Part shown: positions 35,955-43,676 of the stretch, one piece after another
Layout of the letters: the number at the start of each line of letters is the position of its first letter
Numbering within the stretch: position 1 is the first letter of the stretch
Assembly (NCBI RefSeq): GCF_022012475.1
Contig: NZ_JAKLWS010000015.1
Span: 35,962-99,961, forward strand
Length of the DNA: 64,000 nt
Direction: 5' to 3'
Origin: Rhodohalobacter sulfatireducens
Lineage (GTDB): Bacteria > Bacteroidota > Rhodothermia > Balneolales > Balneolaceae
The notes under the pieces: generated by a model
What the model saw: the letters and a program-made list of their open reading frames with translations, nothing else
Told to the model about the DNA's origin: nothing
Databases searched by the model: none
Program-made: the position numbers and the translations under genes

Positions 35955-37151
35955 TCAATTCTCAAAAAGGTCAATATCCGGGTAATCAATTTGATTATTA
36001 TTCAAAATTTCAAGCAATGCACCCTGAATATCATACACAAACTGGTCAGAACCTACAGCCCTGGAGTTGAATAATAGCACAATATTTTTGCCGTTTGCAT
36101 GTCTCATAAATGCTGTCCGTGTACCCGGCAACGAGCCATAGTGGAACCAAACATTTTGTGCCTGCCAATTTGAGATACCGGCTGCATATCCTCCGCCCAC
36201 AGCACTTGGTTCTGTAAACTTATTCATTGTTTCTGAGTTCAGAATGTCTGGCCGGGTGTTAAAGCCATCAATTGCATTCACAAACTTCAGAAGATCCTCC
36301 GCAGAAATTACAACACCCGCGTCTCCATCTCTTCTGTCAGCAATGGTATACACATATTGATTTTCCGATCCCTGTCCATAGTATTCCACTTCATTGGGTT
36401 GTCTGTCTTCAATATCAAAAGTTGTAACATGGAGTGAGGAGAGTGTTTCATTGCCTATAAGCTCCTCTTTCAGGTAGTTTTTAAACGTTGTTCCCGATAC
36501 CTGTTCAACGATTCTGGCCAGTAAAAAATAACCTGTATTGCTGTAGACGAACTGCTCACCGGGCTCATAGGTCAACGACCAATTATCAATCACATAACTG
36601 ATAAAATCACCATGATTCAGTTGAGGCTGATAATCAATCGGATCTCCACCACTGCTTACCCCCCAGCCGCCGAGCGTATGATGCAAAAGATCTTCAAGCG
36701 TTATTGACTCCAGCCTGTTCCCATAGGGTTGAGTGCCATAGTTCATCCCAAAAATACTCTCTTCTCCAAAAACTTTATCAGAAAATGATAATTGGCCTTC
36801 TTGCACTAATTTCATGATTGCGGCTCCCGTAAATGTTTTACTGCAACTTGCAATACGGAAAACATGATTATCTGTCATCTCAATATTTTCCTCGGTATTT
36901 GCATATCCAAAATGCCTGCTGTAAACCATCCTGCCATCTTCGCTGATGGTTAGAGAAGCCCCTGGAATTGAATATTCGTTCATGATTTCTGTGATAAGCT
37001 GATCTACCGCCTGGATTTCGGATACCTGGTTGTTCTCATCTTGTTTATTTTCTTTAGGTCCCGCGGGATTATCTCCACTACAAGCGCTAAGTATTAAAGC
37101 AGTAAAAAGAACAGGGTAGAACCATTTAAATTTCGGAAGCTTCATTTTCAT
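35955..37151 (-). CDS. beta-lactamase/DD-peptidase-fold serine hydrolase, lipoprotein
   Basis: A 398-residue lipoprotein: signal peptide and lipobox (ILSAC, Cys 24). The active-site motif SxxK is Ser 102-Lys 105 (ASCSKTFTG) and the second motif YSN is in FVYSNTGYF near residue 205; HYGSLPG near 350 stands for the third. These belong to the class C beta-lactamase/penicillin-binding fold, but bacteria use the fold for many esterases and peptidases, so resistance is not implied. The start may be 37151 or 37145. It converges on the cytochrome remnant. Confidence 0.87.
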   Translation of the reverse strand: MKMKLPKFKWFYPVLFTALILSACSGDNPAGPKENKQDENNQVSEIQAVDQLITEIMNEYSIPGASLTISEDGRMVYSRHFGYANTEENIEMTDNHVFRIASCSKTFTGAAIMKLVQEGQLSFSDKVFGEESIFGMNYGTQPYGNRLESITLEDLLHHTLGGWGVSSGGDPIDYQPQLNHGDFISYVIDNWSLTYEPGEQFVYSNTGYFLLARIVEQVSGTTFKNYLKEELIGNETLSSLHVTTFDIEDRQPNEVEYYGQGSENQYVYTIADRRDGDAGVVISAEDLLKFVNAIDGFNTRPDILNSETMNKFTEPSAVGGGYAAGISNWQAQNVWFHYGSLPGTRTAFMRHANGKNIVLLFNSRAVGSDQFVYDIQGALLEILNNNQIDYPDIDLFEN

Positions 37152-37547
37152 GCAGTTTGAATATTATTATTGTGATACATGTGCGGGCCAACAACCCACT
37201 CATTTTTATATGCATTGTTTCCGATCTAAAAAGCTCATGGTTTTCCAAATTTTTTCATGGACTTACAAAGTTAGATCGATTGATGGATTATGTTTATTGA
37301 TGAACCTGCCTAAACATGAAATTCAACAACTAATTGCTCAATCATAAAGCGTTTTCTAATCTGTACCTGCCTCCCTTTTTTATTAGTTACTTGTAGTAGA
37401 ATAGTTCAACTATTGGTGCTACATTCTTACTATATTCTTGTTTCTTAGAAAAATCTAAAATGGTTTTAAAGGTTGAGCCAAATCTTAGATTTCACTATCT
37501 AAAACAAGTTTTCAGTTTGCATATAAAATTTTAACTAATGGCTATTC
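37152..37547. repeat. spacer with repeat copy 2, otherwise nothing
   Basis: This 396-base spacer divides two divergent genes. It contains a copy of the CATGGACTTGCAAAGTTAGATC repeat at 37245-37291 (in this copy ACTTACAAAG). A short frame there (MNLPKHEIQQLIAQS) has no recognisable family. No gene or RNA is supported. Confidence 0.55.
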
Positions 37548-38111
37548 ATGGAAAAAACATCGGGACTGATATCGGGGAAAGAAATTTACCAGGCAGAACT
37601 GAAAAATGTTAAAGAACACAAGGACTACCGGGGATCTTTTTCAGAAATTTTCCAGGATCATTGGAATACGTGTATAGAACCCGTTCAATGGAGCCTTGTA
37701 AAGTCAAAAGAAAGAGTTTTTCGGGGGATGCACCTTCATAAGCGGCATGATGAATACTTTTGTCTTCTCACAGGTCACTGTCTTCTCGCGTTGAAAGACA
37801 TTCGACCAGGCTCCCCCACTGAGGGCGTTTATTCATTGTATGAGTTATTTGAAGAAGATCTGGCTGCTCTGTCTTTCCCAAAAGGATTATTGCACGGCTG
37901 GTATTTTCACACTCCATCTATTCATGTGCAAGCCGTATCTGAAGCATATATTGATTACGGAAAAGATGACAATCACGGGGTGATATGGAACGCACCCGAT
38001 CTTGGCATTCCATGGCCCATGGATGAGGTGATTCTTTCGGAACGAGCCCAGGATTTTCCGACCGAATCAGAACTTAAAGCTTCATTAGGCGATTGGCAGC
38101 CTTTCGAATAA
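37548..38111 (+). CDS. RmlC-like dTDP-sugar epimerase/isomerase family protein
   Basis: A 187-residue cytoplasmic cupin. RGMHLHKRHDEYFCLLTGHCLLALKDIR carries the catalytic-type histidine, HGWYFHTPSIHVQAVSEAY the second part, and NAPDLGIPWP with ILSERAQDFP the end, as in dTDP-4-dehydrorhamnose 3,5-epimerases. Whether it is a true RmlC or a related isomerase cannot be decided. Its end overlaps the end of the opposing glycosyltransferase gene by 38 bases. It is one of the glycan genes here. Confidence 0.85.
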   Translation: MEKTSGLISGKEIYQAELKNVKEHKDYRGSFSEIFQDHWNTCIEPVQWSLVKSKERVFRGMHLHKRHDEYFCLLTGHCLLALKDIRPGSPTEGVYSLYELFEEDLAALSFPKGLLHGWYFHTPSIHVQAVSEAYIDYGKDDNHGVIWNAPDLGIPWPMDEVILSERAQDFPTESELKASLGDWQPFE

Positions 38112-38955
38112 TTTTTTTCGGTACGTCTTTAAGGCTATGACCTTTAACAGTTATCAGTGGTGGAGAATTTACCTTTTTTTGCAAGTCGATTTTTTCTTCC
38201 AAAAATGAATGAAATGCTTCACGCCGAATTTTATCTGCATCTTGCAGATTTGTAATTCTTTTCGACCAGTTATTCAATTCAGTTTTTCTTTCAGAAATTG
38301 GTGCGCCGGGAAAATTACCGCGTTTAAAATATAGGATGGTTGGTATATAATGAGAATAAACAGCACTTTCCTTGTGTGCTAAAAATTGCTTCCACATATA
38401 TATGTCGGTAGAATCGGTCACCGGAGTTGTTCTCCATCCATAAGGAAGTTTATGATATAATTCTATAGTATGGCTTACAGATGATAGCGGTATGATAGCT
38501 GTTTCAATTATTTTCTTTCTTTTCTCCGTAGCAAGGCCAACATAGTTTGGATGTGTACCGATGGTGAGACTATTATCAGATCTGACAGGAATGACTCTTG
38601 TTGATATAAAATTGTATTCCTTATGAAGTTTTGCCACTGTCTCAAAATGATCCGGCAGCATCATATCTCTGTCGCATAAATAACACACATAATCGCTTCC
38701 CGCTTTCTGGAGTGCTTTATGTCGATAGGGTTCTCCCCTCCTTTCATGTTTGGGATGGTCAAATAATCTTATTCGCGAATCTTTCTTCCTCATCTCCCCG
38801 ATCAAATCCCTGGCTTCGTCACTTATTCCATCCCCAATGATAAAAATTTCAAAATCCTGTATCGTTTGATTTTGAATACTGCCGATAGAATAAGGTAATA
38901 GAGAACCTCTGTTTCCAGTTGTCGGCAAAATAACTGTGAATGTTGTCTTACTCAT
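38074..38955 (-). CDS. family 2 glycosyltransferase, copy 1
   Basis: A 293-residue GT-A glycosyltransferase. TVILPTTGNRGSLLPYSIGSI starts the domain, with IIGDGISDEARDLI, HPKHERRGEPYRHKALQKA, and a DXD-like site YLCDRDMMLPDH near residue 90 where metal-binding acids sit. There is no membrane segment. It is a close paralogue of the next gene in its first 100 residues and less so afterwards. Family members transfer sugars to lipid-linked or surface glycans; substrate unknown. Confidence 0.88.
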   Translation of the reverse strand: MSKTTFTVILPTTGNRGSLLPYSIGSIQNQTIQDFEIFIIGDGISDEARDLIGEMRKKDSRIRLFDHPKHERRGEPYRHKALQKAGSDYVCYLCDRDMMLPDHFETVAKLHKEYNFISTRVIPVRSDNSLTIGTHPNYVGLATEKRKKIIETAIIPLSSVSHTIELYHKLPYGWRTTPVTDSTDIYMWKQFLAHKESAVYSHYIPTILYFKRGNFPGAPISERKTELNNWSKRITNLQDADKIRREAFHSFLEEKIDLQKKVNSPPLITVKGHSLKDVPKKIIRKAANRLMKL

Positions 38956-38990
38956 AATTCACCTCAGATATTGTCTTTATCATCTGTTTT

Positions 38991-39866
38991 TCATCTAAAA
39001 ACTGAAATCTTTTTGAATAATTTTATAAAAGCTTCTTTGATGGTATGCCCCCTTATTGAAATCGGTGATTTATACATTTTCAGCATAAACCACTTTAAAT
39101 CATTTTTTTCCATTAACAGGCCACCTATTGCTTTTTTCTTAATGTCGTTGATATCATCCGGATTTATAATTTTTTTCGACCATTTCTCTAAATCTCGTTT
39201 TCTATCGTTTACTGATGCACCGGGAAAGTGACCTCGTTTAAAATAGATAATGGTCGGCTTCACATCTGAATAAGCAATACACTCGGGATGCCCATTAAAC
39301 TGCTGCCACATATAAACATCTGTAAATTGATCTTTTGGTGTGGTGCGCCACCCATGGGGTAGTTGATGGTATAAATCCAGCGTATGCCCAACGTTCGATA
39401 ATGATATGCCACCTCCCCTGGCTGCCGCTTTATGGTCTGAAGCCTTTCCATAATAGCCAATATATTGACCCATACTTAGCCGACCATCCTCTTTAACATC
39501 AATGTAGGTAGTCGATGCAAAATTATATGTTGCCAGCAGTTCCGCTAACACTTCAAGATGATTGGGCAACATCATATCCCTGTCACATAAGTAGCATACA
39601 AAATCACTATTGGCTTTCTGGAGCGCTTTATGCCGATAGGGCTCTCCCCTTCTTTCATGTTTGGGATGATCGAACAATCTTATCCGCGAATCTTTATCCA
39701 TCATACCTTCGATCAACTCTCTTGTTTCGTCACTTATTCCATCCCCAATGATAAAAATCTCAAAATCCTGTATCGTTTGATTTTGAATACTGCCAATGGA
39801 ATAAGGCAATAGAGGCCCTCTCTTACCGGTTGTGGGAAGTATTATTGTGAACTTCGATCGGCTCAT
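38991..39866 (-). CDS. family 2 glycosyltransferase, copy 2
   Basis: A 291-residue paralogue of the downstream gene: TIILPTTGKRGPLLPYSIGSI, GDGISDETRELI, HPKHERRGEPYRHKALQKA and YLCDRDMMLPNH are nearly the same, while residues from about 105 differ strongly (for example the SLSNVGHTLDLYHQLPHGW stretch is kept but the loops are not). It overlaps the oxidoreductase gene before it by 4 bases (ATGA type), so it is translationally coupled. Confidence 0.88.
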   Translation of the reverse strand: MSRSKFTIILPTTGKRGPLLPYSIGSIQNQTIQDFEIFIIGDGISDETRELIEGMMDKDSRIRLFDHPKHERRGEPYRHKALQKANSDFVCYLCDRDMMLPNHLEVLAELLATYNFASTTYIDVKEDGRLSMGQYIGYYGKASDHKAAARGGGISLSNVGHTLDLYHQLPHGWRTTPKDQFTDVYMWQQFNGHPECIAYSDVKPTIIYFKRGHFPGASVNDRKRDLEKWSKKIINPDDINDIKKKAIGGLLMEKNDLKWFMLKMYKSPISIRGHTIKEAFIKLFKKISVFR

Positions 39867-40783
39867 ATCTTATGTTCAGCTAATTCTAAAAGTTGATGTA
39901 TATTTTTTATGACTTCAAGGCCGTCACTAAAATTACTCCGTGGCGGGTCACCTCCATTCAGGTAATCCAGGAATTCCTTTACCTCAAAATGAAGTGGCGG
40001 AGTCTTTTCAAATACTCTTTTTTCAATCTTTAATTCGTTCGGATCACTTTTATCATCACCATGAACAACCTTAATGTAGTCTACTTTTTCATCCTCAAGG
40101 ATTGCCACACCCTTTTCACAGTGAACCCGAACCTCTCTGATTTTTCGCTCATACCGATTCGAGACTTCAAAAACTGCATAGGGTTCATCTCCCAACAATG
40201 CCGTCATTCCCCGGATCATACTGTTATGTTCTTCCGTGACAGCAGATTTGGGCTTGGGAATCTCCCCCAAAATAGCTTTAGCAATGGTAATGTCGTGAGG
40301 TAACAGATTCCAGGCACTGTCCGTATCTTTTCGGGGACTGGTCCAATTGGCTCTTGTGGACCGAACACCATGAACTGCTCCCAACTCTCCGGATTTTGCA
40401 ATGTCTTGCAACATAATTATGCCGGGGTGATAGAGCCAGATGTGCATCAGGTAGATATCATCCGTTGGAATATTTTCAAGGGCCAGCGCATCCTCGAGGT
40501 TTATTGTCAATGGTTTTTCAAGGAAAATCGGCAGTTCTAACTCAGCAATTTCTTCAAGTATTTTCCTGTGAGTTGAGGAAGGCGTTGCGATAATTACTCC
40601 ATCGAAATGATCTTCAACGGCGGGTAATCCGGCCTGAAAGCTCTTAGCTCCAAGCGTAATTAACTTTTCATGAAGACTCACATCAGGTTCATAAATATGT
40701 ACTTCAGCATCCAGGTTCACCAACTCTTTCAGAATATTTTGTCCCCAAATACCACATCCGATAAGTGCTATTTTTTTATTCAT
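39863..40783 (-). CDS. Gfo/Idh/MocA family NAD(P)-dependent oxidoreductase
   Basis: About 306 residues. The Rossmann start KKIALIGCGIWGQNILKEL, then GVIIATPSSTHRKILEEI and LPIFLEKPLTI (the EKP motif), fit the family, which oxidises or reduces sugars and sugar nucleotides. The C-terminal half is the usual alpha/beta domain. I use ATG 40783; a TTG at 40825 would add 14 residues that do not look like part of the domain. It overlaps the second glycosyltransferase gene and probably prepares a sugar used by the pair. Confidence 0.85.
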   Translation of the reverse strand: MNKKIALIGCGIWGQNILKELVNLDAEVHIYEPDVSLHEKLITLGAKSFQAGLPAVEDHFDGVIIATPSSTHRKILEEIAELELPIFLEKPLTINLEDALALENIPTDDIYLMHIWLYHPGIIMLQDIAKSGELGAVHGVRSTRANWTSPRKDTDSAWNLLPHDITIAKAILGEIPKPKSAVTEEHNSMIRGMTALLGDEPYAVFEVSNRYERKIREVRVHCEKGVAILEDEKVDYIKVVHGDDKSDPNELKIEKRVFEKTPPLHFEVKEFLDYLNGGDPPRSNFSDGLEVIKNIHQLLELAEHKI

Positions 40784-40874
40784 TGTATGTTTTGAAATCC
40801 ACCAACCTTCAAGCTTAATATTCAATTTTTATTTGTTACCTCAAATCGATTATTATAGCAGTTAATCTAAGTTT

Positions 40875-41246
40875 ATGAAAAGAAAGATCACATTTCGCAA
40901 ATCAGTCTTGATCATTTTTTTTGGTCTCCAGGTAATTGGAATCCTTGTGGGAAAATTTACAGATGCCAGATTCTTTTGCTGGGCCCCGTACGACCAATTC
41001 TCTTTTTATGAAATCAATGTTTCAATAGATGGCCATGAATTAAGTGAACATGAAATCATACAACGATATCGTATGGGTAAAAAAGGACGAAATAATCGAA
41101 ACATCCATAACGTGATCTCAAAAGTCCGGCAGTATGAAGAAACATACTCCAATGAAAAAAATGTAATTGTTGAACTCTCATACGAAATTAATGGACAACG
41201 ACAAGGAACCTGGATTTGGCCACAGGATCAGGTCATTTCTAAATAG
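40875..41246 (+). CDS. small membrane-anchored protein of unknown function, before an HTTM-like gene
   Basis: A 123-residue protein with one N-terminal membrane segment (about residues 10-28, VLIIFFGLQVIGILVG) and a soluble part with paired motifs RFFCWAPYDQFSFYEINVSI and ELSYEINGQRQGTWIWPQ. I do not know the family. Its end overlaps the start of the next gene by 56 to 80 bases in another frame, and the two probably form a functional pair. Confidence 0.65.
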   Translation: MKRKITFRKSVLIIFFGLQVIGILVGKFTDARFFCWAPYDQFSFYEINVSIDGHELSEHEIIQRYRMGKKGRNNRNIHNVISKVRQYEETYSNEKNVIVELSYEINGQRQGTWIWPQDQVISK

Positions 41247-42219
41247 AGAGCTACCATCGCATATTGTTATTGCGCATAAAGCTTTGCTTCTTTATGTACT
41301 GATCACATATCGGTGGTTATTTCTCGATTCTTCCGTTCGCTTTCCATTCCTTCCGTTTATAACCGTATTTGATGCCATTCCCTCCGTAGTATACACAGGG
41401 CTTCTATTCATTCTTTTTGTGGCAATTATTTCATCATTTTTAAAATTTATCAACTACAGAATCTCTAGCCTGATTTCAGGATCTATCATTCTGATCTTGA
41501 TTCTTTCTTCCAAAAACCTCTTTAGCAACTCCCTCACATTCGTTGCCTGTCTTTTGATATTGATCGGCCTATATAGGAAGAGAGATCACCTCTTTCGTAT
41601 CCAAATTGCACTTCTATATGTCGGTGCATCCATGAACAAAATGATCGATCCCGATTGGTGGAATGGAATATATTTCGACTTTTTCTTTCGGGATATTTTT
41701 GACGTGACTCTCTACCAATCATGGGTGCCCGAGAAAAGTTTGGCTATTGCAAAAAGCTTCGGTATTGCTACGATTTTCACTGAGCTTTCATTAGGAATTG
41801 CAGTTTTAATCCCAAGAATAACGCGCCCTACAATTATTTTCGGTTTGCTTTTTCACATTTCTATGTTGGTCATCACTTCAGGTCGTTTGTCAAATATTTT
41901 CTTCTATATTATGTGTGCCGGTTTCTTGCTGATTTCCAATATTCACATACAACAACTCAAACTATCCTATAAGTTTAGTGCGCTTCCAAAATTGCTTCGT
42001 TACTTAGATCCCTCAGATTCAATAATTCTCGGCAATCAAACTAAAGACAAATTCATCCTTCAAACAAATAATGGAATCTACTACGGAATTAAAGGCGTAG
42101 TGAGATTATTTTTCAGTAAGCAAGTACTCATCTCCGCATTCTTTTTATTATTTATGATTTATATGCAAAAAGGGTTTTTTATTAGCAAAATCTTACACCC
42201 GATCTTTTCGATTTTTTGA
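41191..42219 (+). CDS. HTTM-like multi-pass membrane protein
   Basis: About 342 residues with roughly eight to nine membrane segments. ALLYVGASMNKMIDPDWWNGIYF in the middle and the distribution of helices resemble HTTM domain proteins (related to vitamin K-dependent gamma-carboxylase) and DoxX-like proteins. The frame has a TTG at 41167 and an ATG at 41191; I use the ATG. Either overlaps the previous gene. Function unknown. Confidence 0.6.
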   Translation: MDNDKEPGFGHRIRSFLNRELPSHIVIAHKALLLYVLITYRWLFLDSSVRFPFLPFITVFDAIPSVVYTGLLFILFVAIISSFLKFINYRISSLISGSIILILILSSKNLFSNSLTFVACLLILIGLYRKRDHLFRIQIALLYVGASMNKMIDPDWWNGIYFDFFFRDIFDVTLYQSWVPEKSLAIAKSFGIATIFTELSLGIAVLIPRITRPTIIFGLLFHISMLVITSGRLSNIFFYIMCAGFLLISNIHIQQLKLSYKFSALPKLLRYLDPSDSIILGNQTKDKFILQTNNGIYYGIKGVVRLFFSKQVLISAFFLLFMIYMQKGFFISKILHPIFSIF

Positions 42220-42231
42220 ATAATTGAGTAT

Positions 42232-42407
42232 TAGAGGGCTTTGCAGAAACATAGATTTGTTTTTCCCGAGTAGCCGGGATCGTACCTCCTCATTGTCCCG
42301 AAGGGATCCCTTTGGGGCGCTCAAACTGACGTCCTATTGAGCGCAGCGAAGCAGCCTTCCCCGAACCGTCGGGGAAGTCGAAATACCCAGTATTTCAAAG
42401 CCCTCTA
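42232..42407. repeat. 176-base element with 12-base terminal inverted repeats
   Basis: TAGAGGGCTTTG at 42232-42243 matches CAAAGCCCTCTA at 42396-42407 exactly. Inside are smaller hairpins (cccgaagggatccctttgggg, ccccgaaccgtcgggg) and no frame. It resembles a small non-autonomous mobile element, in a 305-base spacer (42220-42524). Confidence 0.65.
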
Positions 42408-42436
42408 TTAAACTAACGACCCTTTATAATTTCCAA

Positions 42437-42476
42437 TTCCAGGAACTTGCAAAGTTAAATTGATTTATGGATTATA
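42437..42476 (+). repeat. CATGGACTTGCAAAGTTAGATC repeat, copy 3
   Basis: TCCAGGAACTTGCAAAGTTA and the following aattgatttatggattata match copies at 35773 and 37245. It lies about 50 bases before the nucleoside hydrolase start. A regulatory role is possible but the other two copies do not sit before a gene in the same way. Confidence 0.5.
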
Positions 42477-42524
42477 CATTTAATTGATTGTGTTTAAAAA
42501 AAACTAACTACCATCTTATCAACG

Positions 42525-43529
42525 ATGAAGAATATCCTAATCTGTATCTCTATTCTAATTTTTACCGGTTGTTCGCAACAAAATGATACTGAGTCCAATC
42601 AACAAACCACGACTTCTGAAAGTGAATTGATTCCAATTATTATCGACACGGACGCCAATAATGAACTGGATGATCAACATGCAATGGCGTACCTGTTTTT
42701 TAATAATGACCTCTTTAATACGATTGGCGTAACAGTAAATGCCACGTACAGTGGAGGGCCTATCGATCAACAAGTGGCCGAAGCTGAACGAGTAATGAAG
42801 CTGACAGATGTAATGGGTCAGATTCCATTACTACCCGGGGCCAACGGTGATTTTGAGGAGATACGACCGAATTTAAATCAGCCGGAATATGACGGTCATG
42901 CCGCTGTTGAATTTATAATCGAGGAAGCACGGAAACCGAGAGATCAAAAACTGATTCTGCTTCCCGTTGGAAAACTGACGAACATCGCTCTCGCCCTTGA
43001 AAAAGCTCCTGATATTAAAGAAAATGTTCGGATTGTTTGGTTAGGGTCAAACTATCCTGAACCGGGTGAATACAACCAGGAAAATGACATTCCTTCACTT
43101 AATTACATACTGAACCAGGACGTACCTTTTGAAATAGTAATGGTGAGATACGGCGAGCCGAGTGGATCTGATGCCGTTCGGGCAACACCGGCTGAAATCG
43201 AAGAAAATATGTCCGGAGCTGGTCCTGAAGTTGATCCTGTAACCGGTCGTCACGGTGGTGAATTCACAAATTTTGGAGATTATTCGGTGAACCTCTTCTC
43301 AGAAATTGAACTTCACGGGGATCCGCCGTCACGGGCCTTGTTTGACATGGTGGCTGTAGCGATTTTAAAGAATCCGAATTGGGGAGAAGCCACAGAAATA
43401 CCGGCTCCAATCGTAGATGGCGAGGATTGGGAAGAACGGCCCAATAACGACCGAACCATCACAATTTGGGAGAACTTTGATAAGGAAGCGATTCTCGATG
43501 ATTTTTATTCCACGATGAGAAGTGAATAA
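42525..43529 (+). CDS. nucleoside hydrolase-like lipoprotein
   Basis: A 334-residue lipoprotein: lipobox IFTGC (Cys 16). The nucleoside hydrolase calcium-binding start is seen as IIIDTDANNELDDQHA (Asp 41, 43, 49, 50), with the NELDD spacing of the exported subgroup, not the DPGIDD of cytoplasmic IU-type enzymes. VNATYSGGPID, LLPGANGDF, LLPVGKLTNIALAL and LFDMVAVAILKNPNW follow; in the last the usual catalytic His of HDP is absent (Phe). It would split nucleosides to base and ribose outside the cytoplasm. It opens a run of five same-strand genes for ribose use. Confidence 0.85.
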   Translation: MKNILICISILIFTGCSQQNDTESNQQTTTSESELIPIIIDTDANNELDDQHAMAYLFFNNDLFNTIGVTVNATYSGGPIDQQVAEAERVMKLTDVMGQIPLLPGANGDFEEIRPNLNQPEYDGHAAVEFIIEEARKPRDQKLILLPVGKLTNIALALEKAPDIKENVRIVWLGSNYPEPGEYNQENDIPSLNYILNQDVPFEIVMVRYGEPSGSDAVRATPAEIEENMSGAGPEVDPVTGRHGGEFTNFGDYSVNLFSEIELHGDPPSRALFDMVAVAILKNPNWGEATEIPAPIVDGEDWEERPNNDRTITIWENFDKEAILDDFYSTMRSE

Positions 43530-43530
43530 T

Positions 43531-43640
43531 CTCCCTTTGAAGGGAGACAGTTCTGATTCAGATAATTCTGGATCAGAACAGAGGGATGTTCTCAGTTTAT
43601 ATTACGAATCGTAAGCCATCCCCTCTTAATCCCCTTCATA
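43531..43640. repeat. CTCCCTTTGAAGGGAG repeat element
   Basis: A palindrome (43531-43546) is followed by TTCTGAT...ATCAGAA (43551-43578) and a trailing ccatcccctcttaatccccttcatagg. Same family as 23049-23185. Confidence 0.55.
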
Positions 43641-43676
43641 GGAAAACTTTTTTAACAACAAACTAACTCTACCTAC

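Noticed and set aside
35955..37151. antibiotic-resistance beta-lactamase
   Set aside because: SxxK and YSN motifs show the fold only; no close match to a known resistance enzyme can be claimed and the lipoprotein form suits an esterase or peptidase.
37150..37347. 65-residue frame in the spacer before the RmlC-like gene
   Set aside because: It crosses dispersed repeat copy 2 and has no recognisable domain.
40784..40825. TTG start and 14-residue extension of the Gfo/Idh oxidoreductase
   Set aside because: The Rossmann domain begins right at the internal ATG and the extension has no ribosome site.
23049..43640. CRISPR-like array from repeated CCCCTTCGAAGGGG units
   Set aside because: The units are few, far apart and palindromic, with no regular spacers and no cas genes.
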